Positions 33,934 to 42,452 are shown, numbered from the stretch's first letter. The stretch: 64,000 nt of DNA from Fictibacillus phosphorivorans (GCF_023715845.1 NZ_JAMBOR010000015.1:1-64000), one strand, 5' to 3'. A program made the numbers and translations. The notes: generated by a model from the letters alone, not told the origin.

Positions 33934-34758
33934 ATGAAAAAACGATCGGCTGGAAGAAAAGCGCTTTATATCATCCTAGTCGTGTACGCGATCATCACTG
34001 TCATTCCGTTTTTATGGGCATTGTCTTCTTCCTTTAAAACACTGGGTGAGATCGTAAGCGGATCGATTAATTTTATACCAAAAGATTTTACACTGGAAAA
34101 CTATAAACAAATTTTCACAAGAGAGCCGTTGTTCGGCAGATGGCTGTTTAACAGTCTGTTTATCGCAACAGTCGGAACACTTCTTAATTTGCTGTTCAAC
34201 TCAATGGCCGGATATGCGCTCGCACGATTGAGCTTTCCAGGGAAAAAGAGCATCTTTATCATTATTCTAGCCGTGTTGATGATTCCATTCCAAGTTACGC
34301 TAATCCCGAACTTCTTGATTTTGAAAGAGCTCGGCTGGCTGAACTCTTATCAGGGAATGATCATACCTGGTGCGGTTAACGCGACGTTCATCTTTATGAT
34401 GAGACAGTTCTTTGTGAACTTCCCGAAAGAAGTGGAAGAAGCAGCAGCGATTGATGGCCTCGGCCGATTCGGAACGTTCTTCAGGATCGTACTTCCACTA
34501 GCGAAACCGGCCCTTGCCGCGCAAACGATCTTCGTGTTCATGGCGTTCTGGAACGACTTTATGAGACCGCTCATCATTATGTCCGACATGGAGATGTTCA
34601 CATTGCCACTCGGATTGAACTCGTTTAAAGGTCAGTTCATCTCCTATTGGAACTACATTATGGCAGCGTCCATGGTCTTCACGCTTCCGATAATCGTGTT
34701 GTACGCCTTCTTTAACCGATATTTTGTAAAAGGAATCAAGTTTACAGGCGATAAATAG
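33934..34758 (+). CDS. Sugar ABC transporter permease (MalG type)
   Basis: A 274-residue permease with six helices and the EAA loop EEAAAIDGLGRFGTFFRIVLPLAKPAL near residue 165. It begins 12 nt after the first permease stop behind AAGGAGGAG, so translation is coupled. A strong terminator closes the operon. Confidence 0.92.
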   Translation: MKKRSAGRKALYIILVVYAIITVIPFLWALSSSFKTLGEIVSGSINFIPKDFTLENYKQIFTREPLFGRWLFNSLFIATVGTLLNLLFNSMAGYALARLSFPGKKSIFIIILAVLMIPFQVTLIPNFLILKELGWLNSYQGMIIPGAVNATFIFMMRQFFVNFPKEVEEAAAIDGLGRFGTFFRIVLPLAKPALAAQTIFVFMAFWNDFMRPLIIMSDMEMFTLPLGLNSFKGQFISYWNYIMAASMVFTLPIIVLYAFFNRYFVKGIKFTGDK

Positions 34759-34761
34759 TAT

Positions 34762-34809
34762 AAAACTGGCTAAGCGGGATGTTAGAAGTTCCCGTGAGCC
34801 AGTTTTTTT
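34762..34809 (+). terminator. Sugar operon terminator
   Basis: AAAACTGGCT pairs with AGCCAGTTTT, inner CGGG/CCCG, then seven T's. Confidence 0.88.
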
Positions 34810-34854
34810 ATGCTTTACGATCGGAATCCCAGGTTAAATGAATTTTTTCCTCGC

Positions 34855-34935
34855 TTAATTTGATTAATCTCACGAAAAAGAGTAATAATCCCACGTTAAT
34901 TTTATAATAACCACGAGTCGCCAAATCTCGACAAA
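34855..34935. repeat. Degenerate relative of the intergenic repeat
   Basis: Three spaced segments ending in CTCACGA, CCCACGT and CCACGAGTCG, each preceded by a TAAT/ATAA-type sequence with roughly 22-nt spacing. The CCACGAGTCG core also ends the copy at 22328-22337. More divergent than the other two loci. Confidence 0.45.
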
Positions 34936-34959
34936 ACCGGTGATTTTGTCAAAATCTAT

Positions 34960-34990
34960 ATGTTAACCAAAATATATTGTAAGTTGACGC
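34960..34990 (+). promoter_or_regulatory. BirA (biotin repressor) operator
   Basis: TGTTAACC (34961-34968) followed by about 14 AT-rich bases and GTTGAC (34983-34988) fits the BirA box (GTTAAC half sites, AT spacer). It overlaps the -35 box of the bioY promoter. Confidence 0.72.
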
Positions 34991-35012
34991 AAATGAAAAC
35001 CTCCGCTATTCT
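34984..35012 (+). promoter_or_regulatory. bioY-bioB promoter
   Basis: TTGACG (34984-34989), 17-bp spacer, TATTCT (35007-35012), about 40 bp upstream of bioY. Confidence 0.65.
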
Positions 35013-35051
35013 TAATTCATAAACAGTTCTTACATATGGAGGTTCATGCAA

Positions 35052-35654
35052 ATGACAGCAACAAGAAAAAGCTTGAAAACGATTGATATTACGCTGATCG
35101 GAATGTTCGTAGCCTTGATGGCGATCGGCGCTAATATTACAACGATCTTTCCGTTTATGGTCGTTGGCGGTGTGCCCATTACGCTGCAGACGTTCTTCTG
35201 TATCTTAGCAGGCGCACTATTAGGAAGCCGCTTAGGTGCGATCGCGATGAGCGTCTACGTTTTGGTCGGTTTAGTCGGAGCACCTGTATTTGCTCAGTTT
35301 AAAGGTGGTTTTGCGACCCTTGTCAGCCCGACTTTCGGTTTTTTATTATCTTTTATTCTAGTAGCCTATGTAACTGGCAAGATCATTGAAAATAACGGCA
35401 GCAAGGCGTCCTATATCGTCGCGGCACTGGTAGGAACGTTGATCAATTACATCGCTGGTACAAACCTTATGTTCATGGCTTATAAGATGTGGGCAGCTGC
35501 ACCAGAAGGATTCACTTACTCTATGGCTTGGGGATGGATGATGGTTCCGCTTCCGAAAGATATTATTCTAGCTGTTTGTGCAGGGTTGATCGCTCCACGT
35601 ATTAATATCGCTCGTAAAAAAGTAATGCCGCATCAAACAAAGCACGCATCATAA
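35052..35654 (+). CDS. bioY: Biotin ECF transporter substrate-binding component BioY
   Basis: A 200-residue membrane protein with six helices. Family patterns GGVPITLQTFFCILAGALLGSRLGAIAMSVYVLVGLVGAPVFAQF are unmistakable BioY. It binds biotin and, with the general ECF energising module encoded elsewhere, imports it. ATG 35052 lies 9 nt after GGAGG; ATG 35046 is only 3 nt away from it. The BirA box upstream means high biotin represses it. bioB follows on the same transcript. Confidence 0.95.
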   Translation: MTATRKSLKTIDITLIGMFVALMAIGANITTIFPFMVVGGVPITLQTFFCILAGALLGSRLGAIAMSVYVLVGLVGAPVFAQFKGGFATLVSPTFGFLLSFILVAYVTGKIIENNGSKASYIVAALVGTLINYIAGTNLMFMAYKMWAAAPEGFTYSMAWGWMMVPLPKDIILAVCAGLIAPRINIARKKVMPHQTKHAS

Positions 35655-35672
35655 GAAAAGGGGAGACGGAAT

Positions 35673-36659
35673 ATGACGTGGAATCTGCTAGCGGAGAAAG
35701 TTTTACAAGGTAAAGAGATAACGAACGAAGAAGCACTTTCCATCTTAGAATGTTCAGATGATGATTTGCTGTTGCTTTTACACGGTGCATTTCAGATTAG
35801 AAAACACTATTTTGGAAAACATGTAAAACTAAACATGATCATCAATACGAAATCAGGTGCTTGTCCGGAGAATTGTGGATATTGCTCACAATCTATCGTT
35901 TCGACGGCTCCGATCGAAACTTATAGAATGATGGATAAGGACGAAATGGTTAAAGGGGCAGAGACCGCTTATAACTTGAACGTCGGCACCTATTGTATCG
36001 TTGCAAGCGGTCGGGGGCCGACGAACCGAGATGTGGATAAAGTTGTAGAAGCTGTAAAAGAGATCAAAGACACTTACGGATTAAAGGTTTGTGCTTGTCT
36101 TGGAATCTTAAAGCCAGAGCAGGCAGCACGTTTAAAAGAAGCTGGGGTGGACCGTTACAACCATAACCTGAACACATCAGCTCGAAACCATGAGAACATC
36201 ACCACTTCCCATACATATGATGACCGGGTGAACACTGTGAACGTCGTAAAAGACAGCGGGATCTCGCCATGTTCTGGTGTGATTGTCGGCATGAAGGAAA
36301 CAAAACAAGATGTGATCGATATGGCGCGTAGCCTTAAAGTGCTCGATGCAGACTCTATACCGGTCAATTTCTTGCATGCGATTGATGGTACCCCGCTTGA
36401 AGGAACGGACGAATTGGACCCGCGCTATTGCTTGAAAGTATTGGCTCTGTTCCGCTATATCAACCCAACAAAAGAGATTCGCATATCAGGTGGACGAGAA
36501 GTAAACTTAAGAAGCCTTCAACCGCTAGGGTTATATGCGGCGAACTCTATCTTTGTAGGCGATTACCTAACTACTGCAGGACAGGAATCAACGGCAGATC
36601 ATAAAATGATGGAAGATATGGGATTCGAAATCGATCGGGCGCCCGTAACTGCACAATAA
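35673..36659 (+). CDS. bioB: Biotin synthase
   Basis: BioB is a radical-SAM enzyme that inserts sulfur into dethiobiotin to make biotin. The 328-residue sequence has the [4Fe-4S] motif C64-xxx-C68-xx-C71 in SGACPENCGYCSQS, YNHNLNTS and the C-terminal radical-SAM barrel. ATG 35673 follows GGGGAGA. It is coupled to bioY by 18 nt and controlled by the BirA box. bioA, bioF, bioD and bioW are not in this window, so either they lie elsewhere or the cell salvages dethiobiotin. Confidence 0.97.
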   Translation: MTWNLLAEKVLQGKEITNEEALSILECSDDDLLLLLHGAFQIRKHYFGKHVKLNMIINTKSGACPENCGYCSQSIVSTAPIETYRMMDKDEMVKGAETAYNLNVGTYCIVASGRGPTNRDVDKVVEAVKEIKDTYGLKVCACLGILKPEQAARLKEAGVDRYNHNLNTSARNHENITTSHTYDDRVNTVNVVKDSGISPCSGVIVGMKETKQDVIDMARSLKVLDADSIPVNFLHAIDGTPLEGTDELDPRYCLKVLALFRYINPTKEIRISGGREVNLRSLQPLGLYAANSIFVGDYLTTAGQESTADHKMMEDMGFEIDRAPVTAQ

Positions 36660-36672
36660 TATAGAAAACAGA

Positions 36673-36702
36673 TTGATAAGCCACTCCTAGCCTTGGTACA
36701 AT
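36673..36702 (+). promoter_or_regulatory. mscS promoter
   Basis: TTGATA (36673-36678), 18-bp spacer, TACAAT (36697-36702), 40 nt upstream of the channel gene start. Confidence 0.6.
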
Positions 36703-36743
36703 AGAAACTTATTCTATTGAAGATAAGTAGGAGTGGTTTTTTT
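36681..36743 (+). terminator. Inverted repeat at the bioB 3' end that covers the mscS ribosome binding site
   Basis: CCACTCCTA (36681-36689) pairs exactly with TAGGAGTGG (36728-36736), followed by seven T's. The right arm contains the AGGAG of the next gene, so it can act as a bioB terminator and sequester that site in read-through RNA. Confidence 0.6.
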
Positions 36744-37605
36744 GGAGAAATGGGAAAAATGGCTTTGGAAAATAAATTGGGCAGAAATCATGCTCGGCGC
36801 AGGCTTATGGGCTGCTAAGTTCTTATTAATCATCGTCCTGTTTATCATCATCAGATCCATTGGAAGACGTGTGATCAATCGCATGTTTGAAAGAGCGGCA
36901 TCCCACCGCAAGATGTCGAGCGGTCGAATCATCACACTGCAAAAGCTCGTAGTGAACTTATTCTCGTACGTATTAATCTTTGTTTTTGCAGGTATCATCT
37001 TTAAACAGTTCGGACTCGAGATCGGTACCTTGATCGCAGGAGCTGGGGTTGTCGGACTAGCCATCGGATTCGGGGCACAAGGACTTGTAAGTGACGTTGT
37101 AACAGGATTCTTTATTTTACTAGAAAAACAAATGGAAGTTGGCGATTACGTCACCATTGGTGGAGTGGATGGTATTGTAGAAGAAGTTGGTCTGAGAACA
37201 ACTCACATCCGGGCGTTTGACGGAACATTATCTTACATGCCAAACCGTGAGATCAGCACGATCCAAAACCATTCTCGAGGTAACATGCGCGCATTGGTGG
37301 ACATTAAAATTGCTTATGAGGAAAACATCGACCGTGCAGTAAAAATCCTTCAAGAAGCTTGTGACCGCGTGAAAACGAGCAATGAAAACATTGTAGAAGG
37401 ACCTAATGTTCTTGGTGTTCAGACTCTTGGTTCATCAGAAGTTATCATTCGTATTATTTCAAAAACACAGAATGGTGAACAGTGGGGAGTAGAACGCGAA
37501 TTGCGTCAGGCTTTAAAGGAAGCCCTAGAAACAAACGGAATCGAAATCCCATACCCTCATCAAGTAAATTTAGAAAAGGTGCATAAGGAACAGCCGGGAA
37601 GATAG
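36742..37605 (+). CDS. Small-conductance mechanosensitive channel (MscS family, YkuT-like)
   Basis: A 287-residue channel: three transmembrane helices, the third being the pore-lining TM3 with GAGVVGLAIGFGAQGLVSDVVTGFFILLEKQ, then a beta-domain with QMEVGDYVTIGGVDGIVEEVGLRTTHIRAFDGTL and a C-terminal portal region. It opens on hypo-osmotic shock to release solutes. I choose TTG 36742, 8 nt after AGGAG; the upstream GTG overlaps that site. Its own promoter lies within the bioB 3' end. Confidence 0.93.
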   Translation: MEKWEKWLWKINWAEIMLGAGLWAAKFLLIIVLFIIIRSIGRRVINRMFERAASHRKMSSGRIITLQKLVVNLFSYVLIFVFAGIIFKQFGLEIGTLIAGAGVVGLAIGFGAQGLVSDVVTGFFILLEKQMEVGDYVTIGGVDGIVEEVGLRTTHIRAFDGTLSYMPNREISTIQNHSRGNMRALVDIKIAYEENIDRAVKILQEACDRVKTSNENIVEGPNVLGVQTLGSSEVIIRIISKTQNGEQWGVERELRQALKEALETNGIEIPYPHQVNLEKVHKEQPGR

Positions 37606-37623
37606 ACTCCCGGCTGTTTTTTT
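37589..37623. terminator. Bidirectional terminator at the mscS 3' end
   Basis: AACAGCCGGGA (37589-37599) and TCCCGGCTGTT (37608-37618) are exact complements; the stem includes the final codons of mscS, with T's on the plus side. Confidence 0.85.
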
Positions 37624-37625
37624 CC

Positions 37626-39116
37626 CTACACAGAATTCGGTTCTACTTTTTGTTCGGATAGAAAAATTGTTAATGGCTTGAGCTTGTTTTTGTTCACCAT
37701 GATATACAGAATGTCATTTGCATGGATCTCCGTTTGTCCCGTTGGAGTTATGAGTTCATCACCGCGAATCATCGCACTTACAATGGCCTCTACTGGTAAA
37801 GTGATTTGTTCTAACGTTTGTCCAACAATTTTCGCATGAGCTGGAACAAAAAACTCTACGATCTCAGCGTTGGCTTTCCCGATTGAAACCAGTTCAAGTA
37901 CATGTGGTGAAGTCGGCTTTTCTTCCTCAGTGAGTTTTAGTTTCTGTGCGAACCATGGAATCGTTGAACCCTGCACAAGTGCTGAAGTCAAGACAACGAA
38001 AAAGACTAAATTAAAGAATAGCTGGCTATTTTCTACACCTTCTATCAGAGGAAAAGTAGCCAATACAATCGGAACGGCTCCTCTTAAACCGGACCATGAT
38101 AAAAATACTTTTTCCTTAAAATTAAAAGGAGAAAAAATAGTACTTAAAAAAACACCAATCGGCCGTGCGATAAAAATAAGGATAAGGCTGATCAACATCC
38201 CTTCCACCATAATTCCAACGTGGAACAGTTCACTCGGAAAAACAAGAAGTCCTAGGATCGCGAACATTAAAATCTGCATCATCCAGGCAAACCCTTCGTT
38301 AAAACGGACGATTGAGTTTTTATAGGTGAGGTGATTGTTACCCATCAATACTGCGGCTACATAAACAGCAAGTAATCCGCTCGCTCCAGCCAGCATCGTG
38401 ATCCCATAGCAAAGGATCGCGAAAGATAACGCGAATACCGGATAAAGCCCGCTGGATTCGAGGTGTATTCGGTTGATGGCATAAACGGCCAACTTTCCAA
38501 AAAGATATCCGAAAACGATTCCCATCCCCATCTGCCAGAAGAATGAGAAAATCAGACTAAAAACTGAACTAGTCTCTCTGGTTAACAATTCGATAAACGT
38601 AATCGTAAGAAACACGGCCATTGGGTCATTGGATCCCGATTCTGCTTCTAGCGTCGCAGCGAGTTTGTCTCTTACATTCTTTCCTGATAATACAGAGAAC
38701 ACTGCTGCGGCATCTGTTGAGCCAACAATGGATCCAAATAAAAATGCTTCCAGCCAAGTAACATTAAGCAAAAATTTAACTGCCGCTGCGACTACCGCAG
38801 TAGTTAAAAATACGCCGAAGGTTGCGAGCGAAAGAGATGGATACAAGATGGGTCTCACATCGGTCCATTTTGTTTGCAATCCGCCTTCAAACAGAATAAT
38901 GATAAGTGCAATTACACCGACCAGCTGAGCAATGTGAGGGTCGTCGAAATAAATAAAGTTAAGTCCATCACTTCCTGCGAGCATACCGAGCCCGATAAAA
39001 AGAACGAGAGCAGGTAAACCGAATTTTGATGAGAACTTTGTGGTCACTACACCCAGAATTAATAATAATGCCAATAATAAAATGAAATAATCTACGTTAA
39101 GTCCGCCTTCCAACAT
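37626..39116 (-). CDS. CPA1 potassium/proton antiporter with C-terminal TrkA-C domain
   Basis: A 496-residue antiporter of the CvrA/NhaP2 type with 12-13 helices and the ion-binding region AESGSNDPMAVFLTITF. The last 75 residues form an RCK-C (TrkA-C) domain (FFVPAHAKIVGQTLEQITLP, then VSAMIRGDELITPTG), which senses a nucleotide or K+. It exchanges K+ or Na+ for H+ and controls pH and turgor. ATG 39116 follows AAGGAGAG. It converges with the mscS gene, both concerned with osmotic balance. Confidence 0.9.
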   Translation of the reverse strand: MLEGGLNVDYFILLLALLLILGVVTTKFSSKFGLPALVLFIGLGMLAGSDGLNFIYFDDPHIAQLVGVIALIIILFEGGLQTKWTDVRPILYPSLSLATFGVFLTTAVVAAAVKFLLNVTWLEAFLFGSIVGSTDAAAVFSVLSGKNVRDKLAATLEAESGSNDPMAVFLTITFIELLTRETSSVFSLIFSFFWQMGMGIVFGYLFGKLAVYAINRIHLESSGLYPVFALSFAILCYGITMLAGASGLLAVYVAAVLMGNNHLTYKNSIVRFNEGFAWMMQILMFAILGLLVFPSELFHVGIMVEGMLISLILIFIARPIGVFLSTIFSPFNFKEKVFLSWSGLRGAVPIVLATFPLIEGVENSQLFFNLVFFVVLTSALVQGSTIPWFAQKLKLTEEEKPTSPHVLELVSIGKANAEIVEFFVPAHAKIVGQTLEQITLPVEAIVSAMIRGDELITPTGQTEIHANDILYIMVNKNKLKPLTIFLSEQKVEPNSV

Positions 39117-39462
39117 TTTAGCTCTCCTTAGTGTTAATTTTCTTATGTAATCCTTTGTTGTGATGAAAGTGTGGATTTCCGTTCCGGATACTCGCAGTTC
39201 ACGTATCGATTTGGTATGTGTAAAGGGAGTTTAAACCATCCCTTTTGTATATAAACCTTTTCCAACATTTTTAAACAGTATTGACGACATTTAATGTCTT
39301 GAAACAATTGACAATTTATCCAAAAGAGGGTAGTCTTGAGCCATAAGAGTTGAAACGTGACCATCACTTAAAAAGGTTTAGCACATAAACTATTTATGTG
39401 AAGTTTTTTCTTCTTCAAATGCGGGTAAGGTTAGTTGAAGAGATTTTCAGGAGGGATTGAAC
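39117..39462. other. Gene-free interval with CACATAA/TTATGTG hairpin
   Basis: A minus-strand reading frame at 39143-39367 has no ribosome binding site and low-complexity hydrophobic composition, so I do not call it. CACATAA-N5-TTATGTG (about 39382-39400) followed by TTTTTT may be a terminator or operator near the small gene that follows. Confidence 0.4.
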
Positions 39463-39627
39463 GTGTCAGCGGACCATCAAAAAAGAGAGAACCTAATTGC
39501 TGATCTATTGCTACATAACATATATAAAACAAAAGATGGACGTCATTTATACGAACTTTCTTTGCAGGATCTTGAACAACAATTACATGAAATACTTTCA
39601 CCGCCTGCACAAGAAAAAGCCACTTAA
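39463..39627 (+). CDS. Short FbpA-like protein (54 aa)
   Basis: GTG 39463 follows AGGAGGG at 8 nt. The product contains the pattern LIADLLLHNIYKTKDGRHLYELSLQDLEQ, typical of the Fur-regulated basic protein A family. In B. subtilis FbpA partners a small RNA and Fur in sparing iron by blocking translation of iron-rich enzymes. I could not find a convincing Fur box upstream, so iron control is not shown. A perfect terminator follows. Confidence 0.65.
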   Translation: MSADHQKRENLIADLLLHNIYKTKDGRHLYELSLQDLEQQLHEILSPPAQEKAT

Positions 39628-39658
39628 ATCATATATGAAAAAAGAAATAGATAGTACA

Positions 39659-39690
39659 GAAACCGGCTTAAAGAAGCTGGTTTTTTATTT
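39659..39690 (+). terminator. Terminator of the FbpA-like gene
   Basis: AAACCGGCTT (39660-39669) and AAGCTGGTTT (39674-39683), then TTTTTTATTTT. Confidence 0.82.
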
Positions 39691-39782
39691 TGTTAAATAA
39701 GGACTACACATAGTTAGAATCATTTTGACCTCCTCCAGTATCTACCTGAAGCGGAAATCAACTTTTATCTTAGGGAAAAAGA

Positions 39783-39820
39783 TAATAAAAAGAAGATTTC
39801 CAACTCAATTGGAAATCTTC
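39783..39820 (-). terminator. Terminator of the alanine symporter gene
   Basis: GAAGATTTCCAA (39792-39803) and TTGGAAATCTTC (39809-39820) are exact complements; on the minus strand the stem runs into TTTTTATTATC. Confidence 0.85.
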
Positions 39821-39836
39821 CTTCTTTCTTTAGATC

Positions 39837-41243
39837 TTATTTATTTTCTTCTGATTGTTCTCCCCACACCTCGGTGTTTTTTAGACCGATGCTAGATGGG
39901 TAGAATACTGGATTCTTGCCTTCTTTTTTCTGTTTTATATAATCACCAAGTGCATCAAATGCAATTTTTCCTAATAACGAAATTGCGATTAAGTTGATGA
40001 TTGCCATTAATCCCATGAACAAATCAGCTAAACTCCAAACGAAATCAAGGGATGCGATGGCACCGAAACCTACCATTCCAACGACTGCAATTCGATAGAT
40101 GAATAACCACATTTTGTTTTGGCTGATGAACTCAATATTAGATTCACCATAATAATAGTTTCCGACAACTGAACTGAAAGCAAACAAAAGAACGATGATA
40201 GCCAAGAACGGACCGCCCCATGAACCAAGGAGGTTGTTCAAAGCTTCTTGAGTAAGGATGATTCCATCTGCTTCTTTGGAAGTATACATACCTGAAAGAA
40301 GGATGATAAAAGCAGTTGACGAACAAATCATGATTGTATCAACGAAAACACCGAGTGATTGGATCAACCCTTGTTTTACTGGGTGGCTGACATCAGCCGT
40401 TGCTGCAGCGTTCGGCGCACTACCCATACCTGCTTCGTTAGAGAAGAGTCCGCGTTTGATACCGTTCATCATCGCGGCACCTAGTGCTCCACCAGCTACT
40501 TCTTCGATGCCGAATGCACTTTTAAAGATCAAGGTGAATATTGCTGGAAGTTCAGTGAAATTCGTGATCATTAAAAATAATGCAATAAGGATGTATAGGC
40601 CAGCCATAATCGGTACGATGATCTCGGAGACCTTTGCAATTCTTTTAATACCGCCGAAGATAATCACTGCTGTTACAACTGCTAGGAAAATACCAATATA
40701 ACCAGGCTCAATATCAAAAGATTGCCCAAATGCGCTTGCGATCGTGTTTGATTGAACGGAATTGAATGCTAGTCCAAACGTGATCGAAATCAAGACCGCG
40801 AAGATCATACCCATCCAGCGTGCGTTTAAAGCTTTTTCCATGTAATAAGCAGGTCCGCCACGGAAAGTAACACCTTCACGGACTTTGTAGATTTGTGCTA
40901 AAGTACTTTCCACAAATGCAGATGCAGAACCGATCAACGCGATCAGCCACATCCAAAATACAGCTCCAGGTCCACCAGATGTAATGGCTATCGCTACCCC
41001 AGCTAAGTTACCAGTACCCACTCGGGATGCCGTACTGATACAAAACGCCTGGAAAGACGAAACACCTTTTTTATTAGCTGTTGCTCCTTCACCAAGTAAG
41101 CGAAGCATCTCGCCAAACATCCGGAATTGAACAAATTTTGTTCGAATCGTGAAATACAGACCTAATCCGACTAACATAATAATCAGGATATAAGACCATA
41201 AATATGTGTTAATTTCTCCAATGATATTGTTAAGTAAATCCAT
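39837..41243 (-). CDS. Sodium:alanine symporter (AGCS family)
   Basis: A 468-residue transporter with about 10-11 helices. AGCS marks include GTGNLAGVAIAITSGGPGAVFWMW and GGPAYYMEKAL near the N-terminal third. It imports alanine or glycine with Na+ (H+ in some). ATG 41243 follows TGAGGTG. Monocistronic, with its own terminator. B. subtilis has several paralogues (AlsT, YrbD), so I give no symbol. Confidence 0.93.
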   Translation of the reverse strand: MDLLNNIIGEINTYLWSYILIIMLVGLGLYFTIRTKFVQFRMFGEMLRLLGEGATANKKGVSSFQAFCISTASRVGTGNLAGVAIAITSGGPGAVFWMWLIALIGSASAFVESTLAQIYKVREGVTFRGGPAYYMEKALNARWMGMIFAVLISITFGLAFNSVQSNTIASAFGQSFDIEPGYIGIFLAVVTAVIIFGGIKRIAKVSEIIVPIMAGLYILIALFLMITNFTELPAIFTLIFKSAFGIEEVAGGALGAAMMNGIKRGLFSNEAGMGSAPNAAATADVSHPVKQGLIQSLGVFVDTIMICSSTAFIILLSGMYTSKEADGIILTQEALNNLLGSWGGPFLAIIVLLFAFSSVVGNYYYGESNIEFISQNKMWLFIYRIAVVGMVGFGAIASLDFVWSLADLFMGLMAIINLIAISLLGKIAFDALGDYIKQKKEGKNPVFYPSSIGLKNTEVWGEQSEENK

Positions 41244-41502
41244 ACATTCACCTCAATTAGTCTAATGTGTCTCTCAGTTGTACATCGCTTTCAAATGTAG
41301 CAAAACCTCACATGTTTTTCAATTAATTTTTTTCCATACAAATTTATTCCAATGAAATATTCCCAGACTTTGTGTTAAATAAACTAGAAAAATTAATAGA
41401 ATTCAGGTTAAATTATCCATTTGCTTCTCACCTTACAAATCCGACTGAATAATATAGATAAAGTCGATTGATTTAATCGGAATTAGAAGCGAGGTAGAGA
41501 GA

Positions 41503-42051
41503 ATGGAAGGTGGAACATCATTATTCATTCAAAAATTTATACAATCTCCTTTACAAGTAGGGAGTTTGTTTCCGAGTTCCCCTGCATTGGCGGAGAAAAT
41601 GACAACAAATATAAATTGGCAAAATATTAACGAGGCTGCTGAATTGGGGGCAGGAACCGGGGTTATTACTCGTTCGATTATAAAAAATATGCTTCCAGGA
41701 ACGAGGCTGCATGTGTTTGAGAAAGATAAAGATATGCGTAATAGACTTCAAGTGAATTTCCCAGAGGGTCTCTATCATGAGGATGCTAGTGAGATCATCA
41801 AGAGTCTGGGGAGCAGAGAAGGGACACTTGATGCCGTTTTTTCTGGACTGCCTTTTTCGAATTTTAATAAGGAACTTCGGACAAAAATCGTAGATGAGGT
41901 ATATCGATCGTTACGTCCTGGTGGAATACTCGTAGCGTTTCAATACTCTACACTGATGAAAAGAACGTTTCAGGCAACATTTAAGGAAGTAGATATCTCA
42001 TTTGTTCCGAAAAACTTTCCTCCAGCTTTTGTTTATCTTTGTGAAAAATAA
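41503..42051 (+). CDS. Class I SAM-dependent methyltransferase, phospholipid N-methyltransferase-like
   Basis: A 182-residue methyltransferase with the SAM-binding ELGAGTGVITRSI (about residues 47-59) and acidic loop HVFEKDKDMR. The opening SLFIQKFIQSPLQVGSLFPSSPALAEKM is typical of PmtA-like phospholipid N-methyltransferases, whose substrate is phosphatidylethanolamine, but related Bacillaceae proteins may act on rRNA. ATG 41503 follows GAGG. Genes on both sides are unrelated. Confidence 0.8.
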   Translation: MEGGTSLFIQKFIQSPLQVGSLFPSSPALAEKMTTNINWQNINEAAELGAGTGVITRSIIKNMLPGTRLHVFEKDKDMRNRLQVNFPEGLYHEDASEIIKSLGSREGTLDAVFSGLPFSNFNKELRTKIVDEVYRSLRPGGILVAFQYSTLMKRTFQATFKEVDISFVPKNFPPAFVYLCEK

Positions 42052-42052
42052 C

Positions 42053-42080
42053 AACGGCACCCTGTACAAAAGGATGCCGA
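42053..42080. terminator. Possible terminator between convergent genes
   Basis: CGGCA...TGCCG with inner CCT/AGG; on the minus strand a T-rich stretch follows after a few bases. Weaker than the other terminators in the window. Confidence 0.45.
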
Positions 42081-42086
42081 TTATCT

Positions 42087-42440
42087 CTAATGGTAAGAAT
42101 GATCTAAATGATCAGATATGAGATGCTTGTGAACTAATGCTTCCATTCCAGTAATGATCAAAGCCACTAAGATGGACCCCCAAATGGAGATGCTTACAGC
42201 GGGCAGAACCAGAGCAAGCAGATAGACAAGGATAAATGTCGCTGCAAAATCGATCGCCAACTGTTTAGCATAAGAGATTCTTGAAATCATGATATATTCC
42301 ATGAGCACGCCTATAGGTGCAAGTACGGCCGTGATCCAGATCATAGGCTGGACAAGCTTAAAGTCTACACTTTTAAAAAGAAAGTTGGCTAGAATAAGAG
42401 CTAACGGAATTCCGATAAGCTTAATTAACAAACTTTGCAT
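42087..42440 (-). CDS. YndM-family (DUF2512) membrane protein
   Basis: A 117-residue protein with four hydrophobic helices and a histidine-rich tail (HKHLISDHLDHSYH). This size and layout match DUF2512/YndM proteins of Bacillus, for which no function is established; several are sporulation-associated. ATG 42440 follows AAGGAGTG. It sits 12 nt downstream of the 51-aa gene, so they probably form an operon. Confidence 0.78.
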   Translation of the reverse strand: MQSLLIKLIGIPLALILANFLFKSVDFKLVQPMIWITAVLAPIGVLMEYIMISRISYAKQLAIDFAATFILVYLLALVLPAVSISIWGSILVALIITGMEALVHKHLISDHLDHSYH

Positions 42441-42452
42441 AAATAACACTCC

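Noticed and set aside
39143-39367. Minus-strand open frame of 74 codons upstream of the antiporter gene
   Set aside because: No ribosome binding site and atypical composition; it occupies the antiporter's upstream region.
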